This document shows, one piece after another, positions 50,074 through 59,012 of a stretch of 64,000 nucleotides of DNA. The stretch's first letter is position 1, and every line of letters starts with the position of its first letter. A program made the position numbers and the translations under genes. Location: the NCBI RefSeq assembly GCF_036327005.1, contig NZ_JAUGZK010000002.1, forward strand, positions 62,001 through 126,000, read 5' to 3'. This DNA is from Alkalimonas mucilaginosa. Its GTDB lineage: Bacteria > Pseudomonadota > Gammaproteobacteria > Enterobacterales > Alteromonadaceae. Under the pieces are notes generated by a model, which was given only the letters and a program-made list of their open reading frames with translations, did not search any database and was not told the DNA's origin.

Positions 50074-50820
50074 TTAACAGCATGCCATGGCAAAGGGGAT
50101 GGTTTTTTCTGCCGCAAAGCGTCCACTGGCATCACTGAGTTGCATAAAGCGAATGGCAAAACGGTATTTGTTACCGCTGATGGTTGGGTACACTCCGAGC
50201 GTATTGTCGTACTTCACCCGCAATAACTCGTATTGATCGGTCACACTCTGTAAAAAGCCATTTTCTGCTTCGAAGTCCTGGAACTGACCCCGTTCCCGAA
50301 CAAAGGTCAACACAAAATCAATGCTCTGGACGGTGAGTGCCAGTTGCTCCATCCATTTTGTCAGCGCCTGCTGTTGTTGCTCTGCAGGCAAATGACACCA
50401 GTAGTGCAGTTGTGGTACATCAAAGAAGCAGGCCCCTCCGGGTATGGAAAAGCGCTGTCTTAATGGGCTTAGAAAAGCATCCTCTTTAAACTGACTGCAT
50501 AGCTTGCTGCTGCGATTCAGTTCGCTTTGCAGACGCACGGCTTTTTGCAGCATGTGCTGCAAGGCATCGTTGGATACGGACGGATGTTTGGACCAGCTGA
50601 CCAGTGCTTGTTCGCACCGTTCGATATCTTTTACCAAATCGGTACGTACATCATTCCGCTCCATCAAATCAAGCAAAGCAAAAAAACTGGTGAAAAAAGC
50701 GTGCTGCTGGGCAGGATCCTTCAGGCTGGTGTGGGATTGCACCTGATGGCAGAGGTGTTCAATGCGCAAATAGGTCCGTACTTTTTCATTTAATGGATGT
50801 TCATACAATACGTCAGTCAT
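50074..50820 (-). CDS. zapD: Z-ring-associated protein ZapD
   Basis: A 248-residue cytoplasmic protein that bundles FtsZ filaments by binding the FtsZ C-terminal peptide. It has the family features LYEHPLNEKVRTYLRIEHL at the N-terminus, the helical middle and WMEQLALTVQSIDFVLTFVR. Length equals E. coli ZapD (247). It lies 11 bp after coaE and 40 bp before yacG, the usual coaE-zapD-yacG order. Confidence 0.94.
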   Translation of the reverse strand: MTDVLYEHPLNEKVRTYLRIEHLCHQVQSHTSLKDPAQQHAFFTSFFALLDLMERNDVRTDLVKDIERCEQALVSWSKHPSVSNDALQHMLQKAVRLQSELNRSSKLCSQFKEDAFLSPLRQRFSIPGGACFFDVPQLHYWCHLPAEQQQQALTKWMEQLALTVQSIDFVLTFVRERGQFQDFEAENGFLQSVTDQYELLRVKYDNTLGVYPTISGNKYRFAIRFMQLSDASGRFAAEKTIPFAMACC

Positions 50821-50831
50821 GGTGTTTGTCG

Positions 50832-51458
50832 TTACCTGTTGCGCTTTTGCTGTGCCAGTTGAAGATACCGCTGATGCAGCTTTTCTATTTGTGCGGTCAA
50901 TTGTTCGGGCTTGCCGCTGTTATCAATCACATCATCGGCAGCTGACAGTCGCTGTGCGCGACTAACCTGTGCGGCCATAATGGACCCCACTTGTTGTTCA
51001 GACCCCCCGTCACGCGATAAAGTTCGCTGCAATTGCAGTTGCTCTGGTAGATCGACCACCAGTAGCCTGTCGATGTAGGACTCCAGCTGATTCTCCAGCA
51101 GCAAAGGCGCAATAAACAATACATAGGGCGACTGGGCTGCGGCCAGCTGTTGTTGCATGTGTTGACGGATCAGCGGGTGTAGCAACGCATCCAGCCAGGC
51201 TTTTGCCGAGGGCTGGCTAAACACAATAGCGCGTAGCGCTTGTCGGTCCAGCTGGCCATCCGATTGCAGGATGTCATGGCCAAAGTGGGCTGTAATTTGT
51301 TCTAAGGCTGGTGTGCCCGGCTGCACCAGTTGTCGGGCAACCAGATCTGCATCTACCTGAACAATGCCTTTGCTGGCAAAGCCAGCGGCCACTGTGCTTT
51401 TGCCCGAGCCAATGCCACCTGTCAGGCCTATTACCAGGGGGAGCTGAGCTTTGTTCAA
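50832..51458 (-). CDS. coaE: Dephospho-CoA kinase CoaE
   Basis: A 208-residue P-loop kinase performing the last step of coenzyme A synthesis. P-loop: VIGLTGGIGSGKSTVA near 9; QVDADLVARQLVQPG near 37, and APLLLENQLESYIDRLLVVD. The start is inferred as TTG at 51458, whose TTGA overlaps the pilD stop by 4 bases and which follows an AGG; the ORF could otherwise begin at GTG 51482. Confidence 0.92.
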   Translation of the reverse strand: MNKAQLPLVIGLTGGIGSGKSTVAAGFASKGIVQVDADLVARQLVQPGTPALEQITAHFGHDILQSDGQLDRQALRAIVFSQPSAKAWLDALLHPLIRQHMQQQLAAAQSPYVLFIAPLLLENQLESYIDRLLVVDLPEQLQLQRTLSRDGGSEQQVGSIMAAQVSRAQRLSAADDVIDNSGKPEQLTAQIEKLHQRYLQLAQQKRNR

Positions 51459-52330
51459 AATACCAGTACCTGCAGATACCACTGGGTGAGCTGCTGACCA
51501 TAGAGCATGGCTATAAAGCCTGCCACCGCAATGTAGGGACCAAAGGGGATAGGGGTACTTTTGTCCTTGCCTTGCACCAGCAGCAGGACAGAGCCAAACA
51601 CAGCACCAACGGCTGATGACAGCAAAATAATGAGCGGTAATTGCTGCCAGCCCAGCAAAGCGCCAAAGACTGCCAGTAGTTTAAAGTCACCATACCCCAT
51701 GCCTTCTTTGCCAGTGAGTAGTTTAAAGGCCCAGTACACCGACCAAAGGCTAAGATAACCAGCCGCAGCACCAATAATGGCATCGGCAGGGGATGGCCCG
51801 TAACTACTCAGGCTAAACAGCAGTGCCAGCCAGAGCAAGGGCAGGGTGATTTGATCCGGTAACAGCATGGTATCCAGATCAATAAAGCTAAGTGCAATTA
51901 AAGACCACAGCACCAGCAAATACACAAAGGTTTCAAGCGTTGGCCCAAATTGCCAGGCCAGGACCACAGAAAGCAGGCCGGTGAGTCCTTCTACCAATGG
52001 ATAGCGCGCTGAAATCCTTGTGCCGCAATGACGACAGCGGCCTTTGAGCCAAAGCCAGCTTAGTATAGGAATATTATCCCAGGCTGCAATGGGAGCCTGG
52101 CAACTGGGGCAAGCAGAGCGGGGTACTGCCAGGTTATAGCGCTGTGCATTGGCGTGGGCTGCATCCGGTTGAAAATACGCCTGATAGTCTTGTTGCCAGC
52201 TCAGCTCCATCATTTTTGGCAGCCGGTAAATGACCACATTCAAAAAACTGCCTACCAGCAAAGCGAGCAGCAACACCAGGGTGTAGAAAAACCAGGGCGC
52301 TTGGTGCAATACTTCTATAAAGCCAGCCAT
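51455..52330 (-). CDS. pilD: Prepilin peptidase/methyltransferase PilD
   Basis: A 291-residue inner-membrane aspartic protease that cleaves and N-methylates type IV prepilins. The cytoplasmic zinc-binding loop with two CxxC motifs (CPSCQAPI, CRHCGTRI) lies near 73-105. Catalytic aspartates are in IDLDTMLLPD near 150 and GYGDFKLL near 213. About eight TM segments are visible. Its start overlaps the pilC stop by 1 base (TAATG). The predicted substrate is the pilin at 60152-60589. Confidence 0.95.
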   Translation of the reverse strand: MAGFIEVLHQAPWFFYTLVLLLALLVGSFLNVVIYRLPKMMELSWQQDYQAYFQPDAAHANAQRYNLAVPRSACPSCQAPIAAWDNIPILSWLWLKGRCRHCGTRISARYPLVEGLTGLLSVVLAWQFGPTLETFVYLLVLWSLIALSFIDLDTMLLPDQITLPLLWLALLFSLSSYGPSPADAIIGAAAGYLSLWSVYWAFKLLTGKEGMGYGDFKLLAVFGALLGWQQLPLIILLSSAVGAVFGSVLLLVQGKDKSTPIPFGPYIAVAGFIAMLYGQQLTQWYLQVLVF

Positions 52331-53559
52331 TAGACAATACTTCCCAGTTGGAAAATTGGCAAATACATGGCGATGATCAAGCCGCCAATCACCACGCCGA
52401 GCACGGCCATAATCATCGGCTCTAGCAGAGCGGTCAGGCCATCGACGGCATCGTCTACTTCCTGCTCATAAATATTGGCAACCTTGCTTAACATGCTATC
52501 CAGCGCGCCAGACTCTTCACCAATGGCCACCATTTGTACCACCATCTCTGGGAATTGCTTGGTGTTTTTCATGGCAAATTGCATCTGATTACCGGCAGTC
52601 ACTTCAGCGCGCACTTCCAGAATAGCGTTGCGGTAAATTTCGTTGCCTGCTGCGCCGGCGGCAGATTCCAGGGCGTCAATCAGTGGCACACCAGCGGCAA
52701 ACGTGGTCGACAGAGTACGGGCAAAGCGGGCGACTGCGGCTTTATTTAAAATAGCACCAAACACCGGAGCTTTTAACAGCAGAGCATCCATGGCGGTGCG
52801 TGCTTTCAGATTTTTGTTGTAAGCTTGTTTAATCAGGTAGCCGGTTACCACAATAGCCGCCAGCACCACCCACCAGTATGCCTGCATCAGATCGGAAATA
52901 CCCAGAACAAACAAGGTAAAGGCAGGCAACTCGGCACCAAACCCGGCAAAGATTTCCGCAAATTGCGGCACGACAAAGATCAGCAGGATTGAGGTGACAA
53001 TAGCGGCGATAACCAATACCGCAATGGGGTAAAACATCGCTTTTTTAATTTTAGATTTCAGGGCTTCGGCTTTTTCTTTGTATAGGGCGATACGATCAAA
53101 AATGGCATCCAAAGCACCGGATTGCTCACCCGACTTTACCAGATCACAATACAGCTCATCGAAATACTTGGGCTGCTCGCGCAATACGTCCGATAAAGGC
53201 AAGCCGGCTTGTACTTTCACCGAGATTTTCTGCATCAAAGTGCGTAAGCTGGCTTTATCGGCACCGCTGGCAATCAGATCGATGGTCTGAACCAGAGGCA
53301 CACCAGCGCCCAACATGGTCGCAATTTGACGGGTTACCACAGCGATATCGGCAGCGCTTACTTTCTTTTCGGTGTTGATAAGAGGCTTGGGTTTGCGCTT
53401 TACCTGGGAGGGGGTAATGCCTTGCTGGCGCAGTAAGGCTTTGACTTCCTGACTGGAGCCGCCTTTGATTTCGCCATCTGCTTTTTTTCCGCGCCTGTTT
53501 AAACCTTTCCAACGATACGTTTCAAGCTCTTTGATTTTGTATTTTTGGGCCTGAGCCAT
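52330..53559 (-). CDS. pilC: Type IV pilus inner-membrane platform protein PilC
   Basis: A 409-residue GspF-family protein. Two homologous GspF domains lie near 70-195 and 275-400; TM segments are near 172-195, 215-240 and 380-402. ARFARTLSTTFAAGVPLIDALE and VVTRQIATMLGAGVPLVQTID are the repeated motifs. ATG 53559 is chosen because homologues begin MAxxx-YxWxG; a frame extension of 10 residues lacks support. Located 171 bp from pilB across the heptanucleotide tract. Confidence 0.95.
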   Translation of the reverse strand: MAQAQKYKIKELETYRWKGLNRRGKKADGEIKGGSSQEVKALLRQQGITPSQVKRKPKPLINTEKKVSAADIAVVTRQIATMLGAGVPLVQTIDLIASGADKASLRTLMQKISVKVQAGLPLSDVLREQPKYFDELYCDLVKSGEQSGALDAIFDRIALYKEKAEALKSKIKKAMFYPIAVLVIAAIVTSILLIFVVPQFAEIFAGFGAELPAFTLFVLGISDLMQAYWWVVLAAIVVTGYLIKQAYNKNLKARTAMDALLLKAPVFGAILNKAAVARFARTLSTTFAAGVPLIDALESAAGAAGNEIYRNAILEVRAEVTAGNQMQFAMKNTKQFPEMVVQMVAIGEESGALDSMLSKVANIYEQEVDDAVDGLTALLEPMIMAVLGVVIGGLIIAMYLPIFQLGSIV

Positions 53560-53652
53560 GGTCTGTATCCTATGTGAGTTGCACAGCACCGGTAGTGTGC
53601 ATGCAACGTAATCTTATCTTTTTAACCGTGCCTTTCAGCATCCAGCATTAAA

Positions 53653-53729
53653 CACTCAACACTCAACACTCAACACTCAACACTCAACATTCAACATTCA
53701 ACATTCAACATTCAACATTCAACATTCAA
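53653..53729 (-). repeat. Heptanucleotide tandem repeat between pilB and pilC
   Basis: Exactly 11 units of 7 bp: five CACTCAA followed by six CATTCAA on the plus strand (TTGAATG and TTGAGTG in the transcript). The tract begins immediately after the pilB stop codon and ends about 94 bp before the pilC ATG. Perfect short repeats of this kind change copy number by slippage. Each TTGAATG unit contains an ATG and a TGA. Confidence 0.95.
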
Positions 53730-55421
53730 CTAGCCCTTGGTTACCCGGTTTACTTCGGCCAGGCTGGTCAAACCCGATGCTGCTTTAATAAGGCCGGACT
53801 GCCGTAAGTTATTGACCGCTTCCTTATCTGCCTGTGCTGCTATATCCAGCGAGGTGCCACCTTCCATAATAATTTCTGCTATTTTTGGGCTCACCGGCAT
53901 TACCTCGTAAATACCTACCCTGCCTTTGTAGCCATTGGTGCAGTGATCGCAGCCAACGGGTTTAAACAGCTTTAAGCCTGGCAGTTGTTCTGGCCGAAAG
54001 CCTTGTTGCAACAACTCGGCGTCGGGCAGTTTTTCTTCGGCCTTGCAATGGTTGCATAGCCGACGGGCCAGTCGCTGAGCAATGATCAGGCTGACTGAGC
54101 TGGCGACGTTGTAGGCAGGAACACCCATATTCAGTAAGCGGGTTAAGGTTTCCGGAGCCGAGTTGGTGTGTAGCGTGGAGAGTACCAGGTGACCTGTTTG
54201 TGCTGCTTTAATTGCAATTTCTGCCGTTTCCAGGTCGCGGATTTCCCCCACCATAATCACATCCGGATCTTGACGTAAAAAGGCTTTTAGCGCGGAAGGG
54301 AAGGTTAAACCTGCACGTGGATTGACCTGCACCTGATTGATACCGGGCAGGTTGATCTCGACCGGATCTTCCGCGGTGGAAATATTGCAGCCTTCGGTGT
54401 TCAGAATATTCAGGCCAGTGTACAAAGAAACAGTTTTACCACTACCGGTAGGTCCTGTGACCAATATCATGCCCTGAGGTTGGGCCAGCGCATCCATATA
54501 GAGCTTTTTTTGTGCTTCTTCGTAGCCCAGTATATCAATGCCCAGCATGGCGCTGTCGGAGTCCAGAATACGCATCACCACCTTTTCTCCCCAGATGGTG
54601 GGTAGGGTGCTGACCCGAAAGTCGATGGATTTTTTGCCGGAAATTTTCAGCTTAATACGGCCGTCCTGAGGCACCCTTTTTTCTGCAATATCCAACCGGG
54701 ACATAACTTTCAAACGGGCTGACAGCCGGTTGGCCAGTGCTATCGGTGGTGAGGCAACCTCATGCAAGATCCCATCGATGCGAAAACGGATGCGGTACAT
54801 CTTTTCGTAGGGCTCAAAGTGCAGATCGGAGGCACCTTTACGGATAGCATCCAGCAGCATCTTGTTGATAAAGGCGACAATGGGCTGATCGTCTTTGTCA
54901 GGCTGTACCGCGGTATCCTCTTCGTCTTCATCTTCGCTTTGCAGGCTGCTGAGATCCCAATCGCCACCACCACTTTGCTCAAAGCCATTATCAAATAACT
55001 TATCAATCAGTTGCTGCAATTGATCGTATTGCACCACGACCAACTCGGCGTGCAAGCCGCTATTAAATTCAAAATCTTCAATAGGGGCAAGATTCGTCGG
55101 GTCGGCTACCGCAATGTGCAAGCTTCGTCCGGCGCGGGATAGTGGTAAAATCTGGTATTTACGAATCAGCTTTTCATTCAGCAGCTCTTTGGGGATAGTG
55201 TCGGCATCAAAAAAGCTTAGATCCAGGCGTGAGTGCTGGGTAAGAGCGGCGGCGTGTTCGGCGAGATCGCGGGCAGACAGCAGCTTCTCGGCCAGTAAAA
55301 ACTCTGGCAGTGTTTTGTACTGGCCGCCTTTACGCCCCAGCAACTCAGTAGCTGATGTGTTATTAATCAGACCTTGTTGCGCCAGGCGCTTAAAAAGCGA
55401 TGAATTCGCTGAAACTGCCAT
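53730..55421 (-). CDS. pilB: Type IV pilus assembly ATPase PilB
   Basis: A 563-residue GspE-family hexameric ATPase driving pilus extension. The N-terminal MshEN-like domain (about 1-145) is followed by Walker A GPTGSGKTVSLYT near 320, the Asp box and Walker B DPDVIMVGEIRDLETAEIAI near 385, and His box STLHTNSAPETLTRL. The zinc-binding tetra-Cys motif is CNHC...CDHC near 455-500. Start ATG 55421 has no competing start. Confidence 0.96.
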   Translation of the reverse strand: MAVSANSSLFKRLAQQGLINNTSATELLGRKGGQYKTLPEFLLAEKLLSARDLAEHAAALTQHSRLDLSFFDADTIPKELLNEKLIRKYQILPLSRAGRSLHIAVADPTNLAPIEDFEFNSGLHAELVVVQYDQLQQLIDKLFDNGFEQSGGGDWDLSSLQSEDEDEEDTAVQPDKDDQPIVAFINKMLLDAIRKGASDLHFEPYEKMYRIRFRIDGILHEVASPPIALANRLSARLKVMSRLDIAEKRVPQDGRIKLKISGKKSIDFRVSTLPTIWGEKVVMRILDSDSAMLGIDILGYEEAQKKLYMDALAQPQGMILVTGPTGSGKTVSLYTGLNILNTEGCNISTAEDPVEINLPGINQVQVNPRAGLTFPSALKAFLRQDPDVIMVGEIRDLETAEIAIKAAQTGHLVLSTLHTNSAPETLTRLLNMGVPAYNVASSVSLIIAQRLARRLCNHCKAEEKLPDAELLQQGFRPEQLPGLKLFKPVGCDHCTNGYKGRVGIYEVMPVSPKIAEIIMEGGTSLDIAAQADKEAVNNLRQSGLIKAASGLTSLAEVNRVTKG

Positions 55422-55556
55422 AGTGTTAGGTACCGGCCATCATGCTTAGAAACTATCCCTGATTATGCCAATATTGTCTGGTTATTCAAGTTTTTACTGT
55501 ATCGTTGCCATTGCCGTCGGGAACACAAACGGCCGGCACCCGCCTTAGTCGCCTTT

Positions 55557-57245
55557 TTAATTGCTAGCGCGCAACCTAAAGCGTCCAACCGTTTGATTCA
55601 GATCTGTTGCCAGCTCCATCAAACGCTGGGCTTGTGAAGCTACCTGTTTTCCTTGTTCAGAGCTCTGATTGGTAGTGTCCTGAAAGCCGATCAAGCGCTC
55701 CGAAATATCATCCGATACTTTGGACTGCTGCTCTGTGGCTGCTGCTATGGTGGTGGTCATATCATGAATACCCTTCATCAGCTGTTGAATGCTCTGCAGG
55801 GTATCAGCCACATCGCTGGCTTTATCGACGGCAAGTTGCACCTCAGCATCACTTTGGCGGGTGCGCTGGCCAACGCTGGCAGTGACTTTTTGCAGTGCCT
55901 CAATACGTTCACGGATTTCAGTGGTAGAGCTCTGTGTGCGTTGTGCCAGGGTACGAACTTCATCGGCAACTACCGCAAATCCCCGGCCTTGCTCTCCAGC
56001 TCTGGCAGCTTCAATCGCCGCATTTAATGCCAGCAAATTGGTTTGCTCGGCAATGTTGTTGATGACATCCAGAATCGAAGCGACCTGCTGTACCGAGTTT
56101 TCCAGCTCAGCGAGATCACGATTGGATGCTTGCAGAATTTCAGACAGGCTGGTGACGGCTTCAATGCTTGCTTTGACAACTTGCTGGCCTTCAGCTGTTT
56201 GTTGATCGGCATTGGAAGCATCCTGAGCCGCCAGCGAGCAGTTGCTGGCAACTTCGCGCACTGCTTCGGTATTTTGATACACCGATGAAGAGATGATTTG
56301 AATCGTGGCTTGTTGTTGTTCATTAATGGTAGCAGTTTGTTTTGCTACCTCGGTCAGTTCTGAAGCAGAGCTGTGGGCCTGGCTGGCTTGCAGCGAAATT
56401 TGATGCAGCAGTTGGTTCAATTGTTCACTCATCCGGCAAAATGCCTGGGTGAGCTTGCCTATCTCGTCATTTTTGCCGGATGCCAGTATGGGCTGGGATA
56501 AATCACCTTCACTGATTACTGTGACCTGCTTTAGCAAGCGATCGGTTGGCTGAATGACACGTCGTTCAATCAACCAATAGCAGACTGCCAGCATGATTGA
56601 GATGATAAGCACGGCGAGCAGACTGATAGCGACGATAACGGCTAAGCGCTGTTGCACCTGATGCACAGCTTCTGCGGTTCGTTGTTCCAGCCTGCGCTCA
56701 AACTCGGTTACCGGTTGCATGATGGCGGCCACTTCGGTCATATAGGCTTGGTCATTGAGCAACTGGTGCGCCTGTACCCAGTGTGCCATGTCGTTTGCTT
56801 GCAAAGTTGCAGGGTTTTGTCCTGTCAGCTGCTTTACCAACTCAAAAGCACGCTCTTCGGTTGCCACTAATGCCATTGAGAGCTGATTAGATCTTTGCAA
56901 CAGTTGCAATTCTTCTGCGGTGAAGTTCATCTCGCGCAAGCGCTCGATATAACTCAGGCGGCGGCCATCGCCTCCGGCACTCTGCCCCTGAATTTGAGCA
57001 ACCAGTTCATTGTATGCCTGCCGATAACGGGGATCCAGTGTGGCAATGTATTGCCTGGCATGCATGGTCAGGCGACTGGAGTTTTGTGAGGAGAGTTGAC
57101 CCAACTGGTAGGCCTGGTAACGATAATCCTGCAGTTGCTGCGTTTGCAGCATGGTGCTGCGTAGTGCCAGCACAATCAGCAGCAATACTAAGGTGGAGAC
57201 CAATGCTGCACCCAAACCAATTCGAAACATCCACTTAATGGTCAT
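55557..57245 (-). CDS. Methyl-accepting chemotaxis protein
   Basis: A 562-residue chemoreceptor. TM1 at about 8-30, a helical periplasmic sensor of roughly 165 residues, TM2 at about 200-222, then HAMP (about 223-280) and a signalling hairpin with the invariant tip EQTNLLALNAAIEAARAGEQ and GRGFAVVADEVRTLAQRT. The C-terminus has no NWETF/CheR tether. The ligand is unknown. It sits between pilB and the metY-like gene, inside the expected nadC-pilA-pilB neighbourhood, so coupling to pilus-based motility is possible but unproven. Stem-loop sequence is seen near 57301-57336 upstream. Confidence 0.93.
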   Translation of the reverse strand: MTIKWMFRIGLGAALVSTLVLLLIVLALRSTMLQTQQLQDYRYQAYQLGQLSSQNSSRLTMHARQYIATLDPRYRQAYNELVAQIQGQSAGGDGRRLSYIERLREMNFTAEELQLLQRSNQLSMALVATEERAFELVKQLTGQNPATLQANDMAHWVQAHQLLNDQAYMTEVAAIMQPVTEFERRLEQRTAEAVHQVQQRLAVIVAISLLAVLIISIMLAVCYWLIERRVIQPTDRLLKQVTVISEGDLSQPILASGKNDEIGKLTQAFCRMSEQLNQLLHQISLQASQAHSSASELTEVAKQTATINEQQQATIQIISSSVYQNTEAVREVASNCSLAAQDASNADQQTAEGQQVVKASIEAVTSLSEILQASNRDLAELENSVQQVASILDVINNIAEQTNLLALNAAIEAARAGEQGRGFAVVADEVRTLAQRTQSSTTEIRERIEALQKVTASVGQRTRQSDAEVQLAVDKASDVADTLQSIQQLMKGIHDMTTTIAAATEQQSKVSDDISERLIGFQDTTNQSSEQGKQVASQAQRLMELATDLNQTVGRFRLRASN

Positions 57246-57356
57246 GCTAAAGCTCCGGTATGAGGTTTTACTCTAAGTAAGCTTAGCTGATAATGTTAAT
57301 AGATCGAACGGCAAGCTGTGCGCGTACCGTCGATCTTTGGGGGATAAGCAGGGTGT

Positions 57357-58631
57357 TTAGTGCGAAGCTGCCTGCAGTGCCTGGCTTAAATCGGCAAGCA
57401 AGTCATCAATATGCTCAATACCTATGGATAAGCGCACCATATCGGCCGATACACCTGCCGCGGCCAGCTCGGCATCGTTCAGTTGGCGGTGGGTGGTGGC
57501 CGCCGGTATTGCTGAGCAGCTTTTGGCATCGCCGATATTGACCAACCGCAGGATCAGCTGCAGCGCATCGTAGAAACGGGCACCGGCTTCGCGGCCACCT
57601 TGGATGCCAAAGCTTAAAATCCCCGAAGCCTGGCCCTGCATGTACTTTTGTGCCAAAGCATGATCTTTGTGTTCTGGCAGCCCAGCGTACTTTACCCAGC
57701 TTACTTGGGGCTGTTGCAACAGCCAGTGCGCCACAGCCAGACTGTTTTGGTTGATGCGCTCTATCCGCAGCGCCAATGTCTCAAGCCCCTGCAACAGATT
57801 CCAGGCTGCCTGAGCACTTAAGGCTGCTCCCATATTCCGCAGCGGCACGACACGGGCTCTGGCTATAAAGGCTGCTTCGCCTACATCCCGGGTATAGCTC
57901 ACCCCATGGTAAGACACATCCGGCTCATTGAGCAACGGGAAGCGCTTGGCATGCTGAGCCCAGGGAAACTTGCCCGAGTCGACAATCAGGCCACCAATGG
58001 TGGTGCCATGACCGCCAATGTACTTGGTAGCAGAATGCACTACGATATCGGCACCCTGCTCAATCGGACGCCATAAAAAAGGCGTTGCTACCGTATTGTC
58101 CACAATCAAAGGCAAACCATGGCGGTGAGCCAGTTCGGCCAGTTTTTCAATATCAACAATGCTGCCGGACGGGTTGCCAATGCTTTCGCAGTACACGGCC
58201 TTGGTCCGTTCATCAATCAGTTGCTCTATGGTCTGGTAATCGTCTTTATCGGCAAAACGTACCTCGATGCCCTGACGTGGCAGGGTATGAGCAAACAGGT
58301 TGTAAGTGCCACCATAGAGTTCGCTGATGGAAATAATATTATCACCGGTTTCGGCGATGGTTTGAATGGCATAGGTAATGGCTGCCATGCCTGATGCCAC
58401 GGCCAAAGCGCCGATGCCGCCTTCCAGCGCTGCAATGCGTTGTTCCAGCACCGCGCAAGTTGGGTTCATGATGCGTGAGTAGATATTACCGGTTTCTTTT
58501 AAATCGAATAAATCCGCCGCATGCTGGGCACTGTCAAAGCTAAAGGAACTGGTTTGGTGAATGGGCACCGCCACCGAGTTTTGATTATCTGGCTGGTAGC
58601 CATGATGCAGCGCTATGGTTTCTCGTTTCAT
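57357..58631 (-). CDS. metY: O-acetylhomoserine sulfhydrylase (MetY-like)
   Basis: A 424-residue PLP enzyme of the Cys/Met metabolism family. The PLP-binding Lys lies in HSATKYIGGHGTTIGG near 206; GNIYSRIMNPTCAVLEQRIAALEGG near 50 and SELYGGTYNLFAHT are the MetY signature, and the RLVNIGDAKS(C/I) stretch near 360 separates MetY from MetB/MetC. It makes homocysteine from O-acetylhomoserine and sulfide. ATG 58631 has AGGA upstream and is 97 bp from the MetJ-like operator, supporting methionine repression. Confidence 0.9.
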   Translation of the reverse strand: MKRETIALHHGYQPDNQNSVAVPIHQTSSFSFDSAQHAADLFDLKETGNIYSRIMNPTCAVLEQRIAALEGGIGALAVASGMAAITYAIQTIAETGDNIISISELYGGTYNLFAHTLPRQGIEVRFADKDDYQTIEQLIDERTKAVYCESIGNPSGSIVDIEKLAELAHRHGLPLIVDNTVATPFLWRPIEQGADIVVHSATKYIGGHGTTIGGLIVDSGKFPWAQHAKRFPLLNEPDVSYHGVSYTRDVGEAAFIARARVVPLRNMGAALSAQAAWNLLQGLETLALRIERINQNSLAVAHWLLQQPQVSWVKYAGLPEHKDHALAQKYMQGQASGILSFGIQGGREAGARFYDALQLILRLVNIGDAKSCSAIPAATTHRQLNDAELAAAGVSADMVRLSIGIEHIDDLLADLSQALQAASH

Positions 58632-58665
58632 CGCAGTCATCCTTATTTTCAATGCAATTATTAGC

Positions 58666-58671
58666 AGTATA
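58666..58671 (-). promoter_or_regulatory. -10 element of metY
   Basis: On the minus strand TATACT, preceded by TTG, forms a good -10 hexamer 35 bp upstream of the metY ATG. No convincing -35 is seen, as is common for regulated promoters. Confidence 0.5.
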
Positions 58672-58727
58672 CAAGGGGTATTGGAGCTATCACTTATCAA
58701 AGCATGCTGCACGCATTGTGTCAATCT

Positions 58728-58743
58728 AAATGTCTGGATGTCT
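58728..58743. promoter_or_regulatory. MetJ-box-like tandem octamers
   Basis: Two adjacent 8-bp units, AAATGTCT and GGATGTCT (minus strand AGACATCC and AGACATTT), each match 6 of 8 bases of the met box AGACGTCT. MetJ binds at least two tandem octamers. The location upstream of the metY promoter fits; a third unit to the left is degenerate. Confidence 0.65.
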
Positions 58744-58757
58744 AAATGGGCTTGGTT

Positions 58758-58779
58758 GCAGGGGCTATTCAGCCCCTGC
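58758..58779. other. Perfect 9-bp stem-loop
   Basis: GCAGGGGCT-ATTC-AGCCCCTGC lies just downstream of the small basic ORF (minus strand) and near the met operator. There is no T-tract on either side, so it is not a clear intrinsic terminator. Confidence 0.5.
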
Positions 58780-58790
58780 GGCCGGGTCCT

Positions 58791-58877
58791 TTATTCCTGA
58801 GTGCGCTTTTCCTTTTTCAGGCGTCGCTTTTCTTTCAGGTTATGTTGTGGCTTTTTCTTCGTTTTTTCTTTACTCAT
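58791..58877 (-). CDS. Small basic protein, 28 aa
   Basis: A short frame, MSKEKTKKKPQHNLKEKRRL plus KKEKRTQE, with AAGGA eight bases before the ATG. It is extremely Lys/Arg-rich (about half the residues), suggesting RNA or DNA binding if made. I do not recognise a named family. A stem-loop follows its stop. Conservation in relatives would decide whether it is real. Confidence 0.5.
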   Translation of the reverse strand: MSKEKTKKKPQHNLKEKRRLKKEKRTQE

Positions 58878-59012
58878 GGGAAATTTCCTTCGCTGTAATG
58901 CATCGAGCATGCTGGTCGCAGCAGCCAGATTGTCGAATGCGCTTTTACCAGTTGTGTACTGTGCTGCGAACGAAAATACTGCATGGCCATAACCTCCTGG
59001 ACTTGTTAGTAA

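Noticed and set aside
53653..53729. Short repeats as a possible CRISPR array
   Set aside because: Units are 7 bp, contiguous and without spacers; no cas genes are present. It is a microsatellite-type tract.
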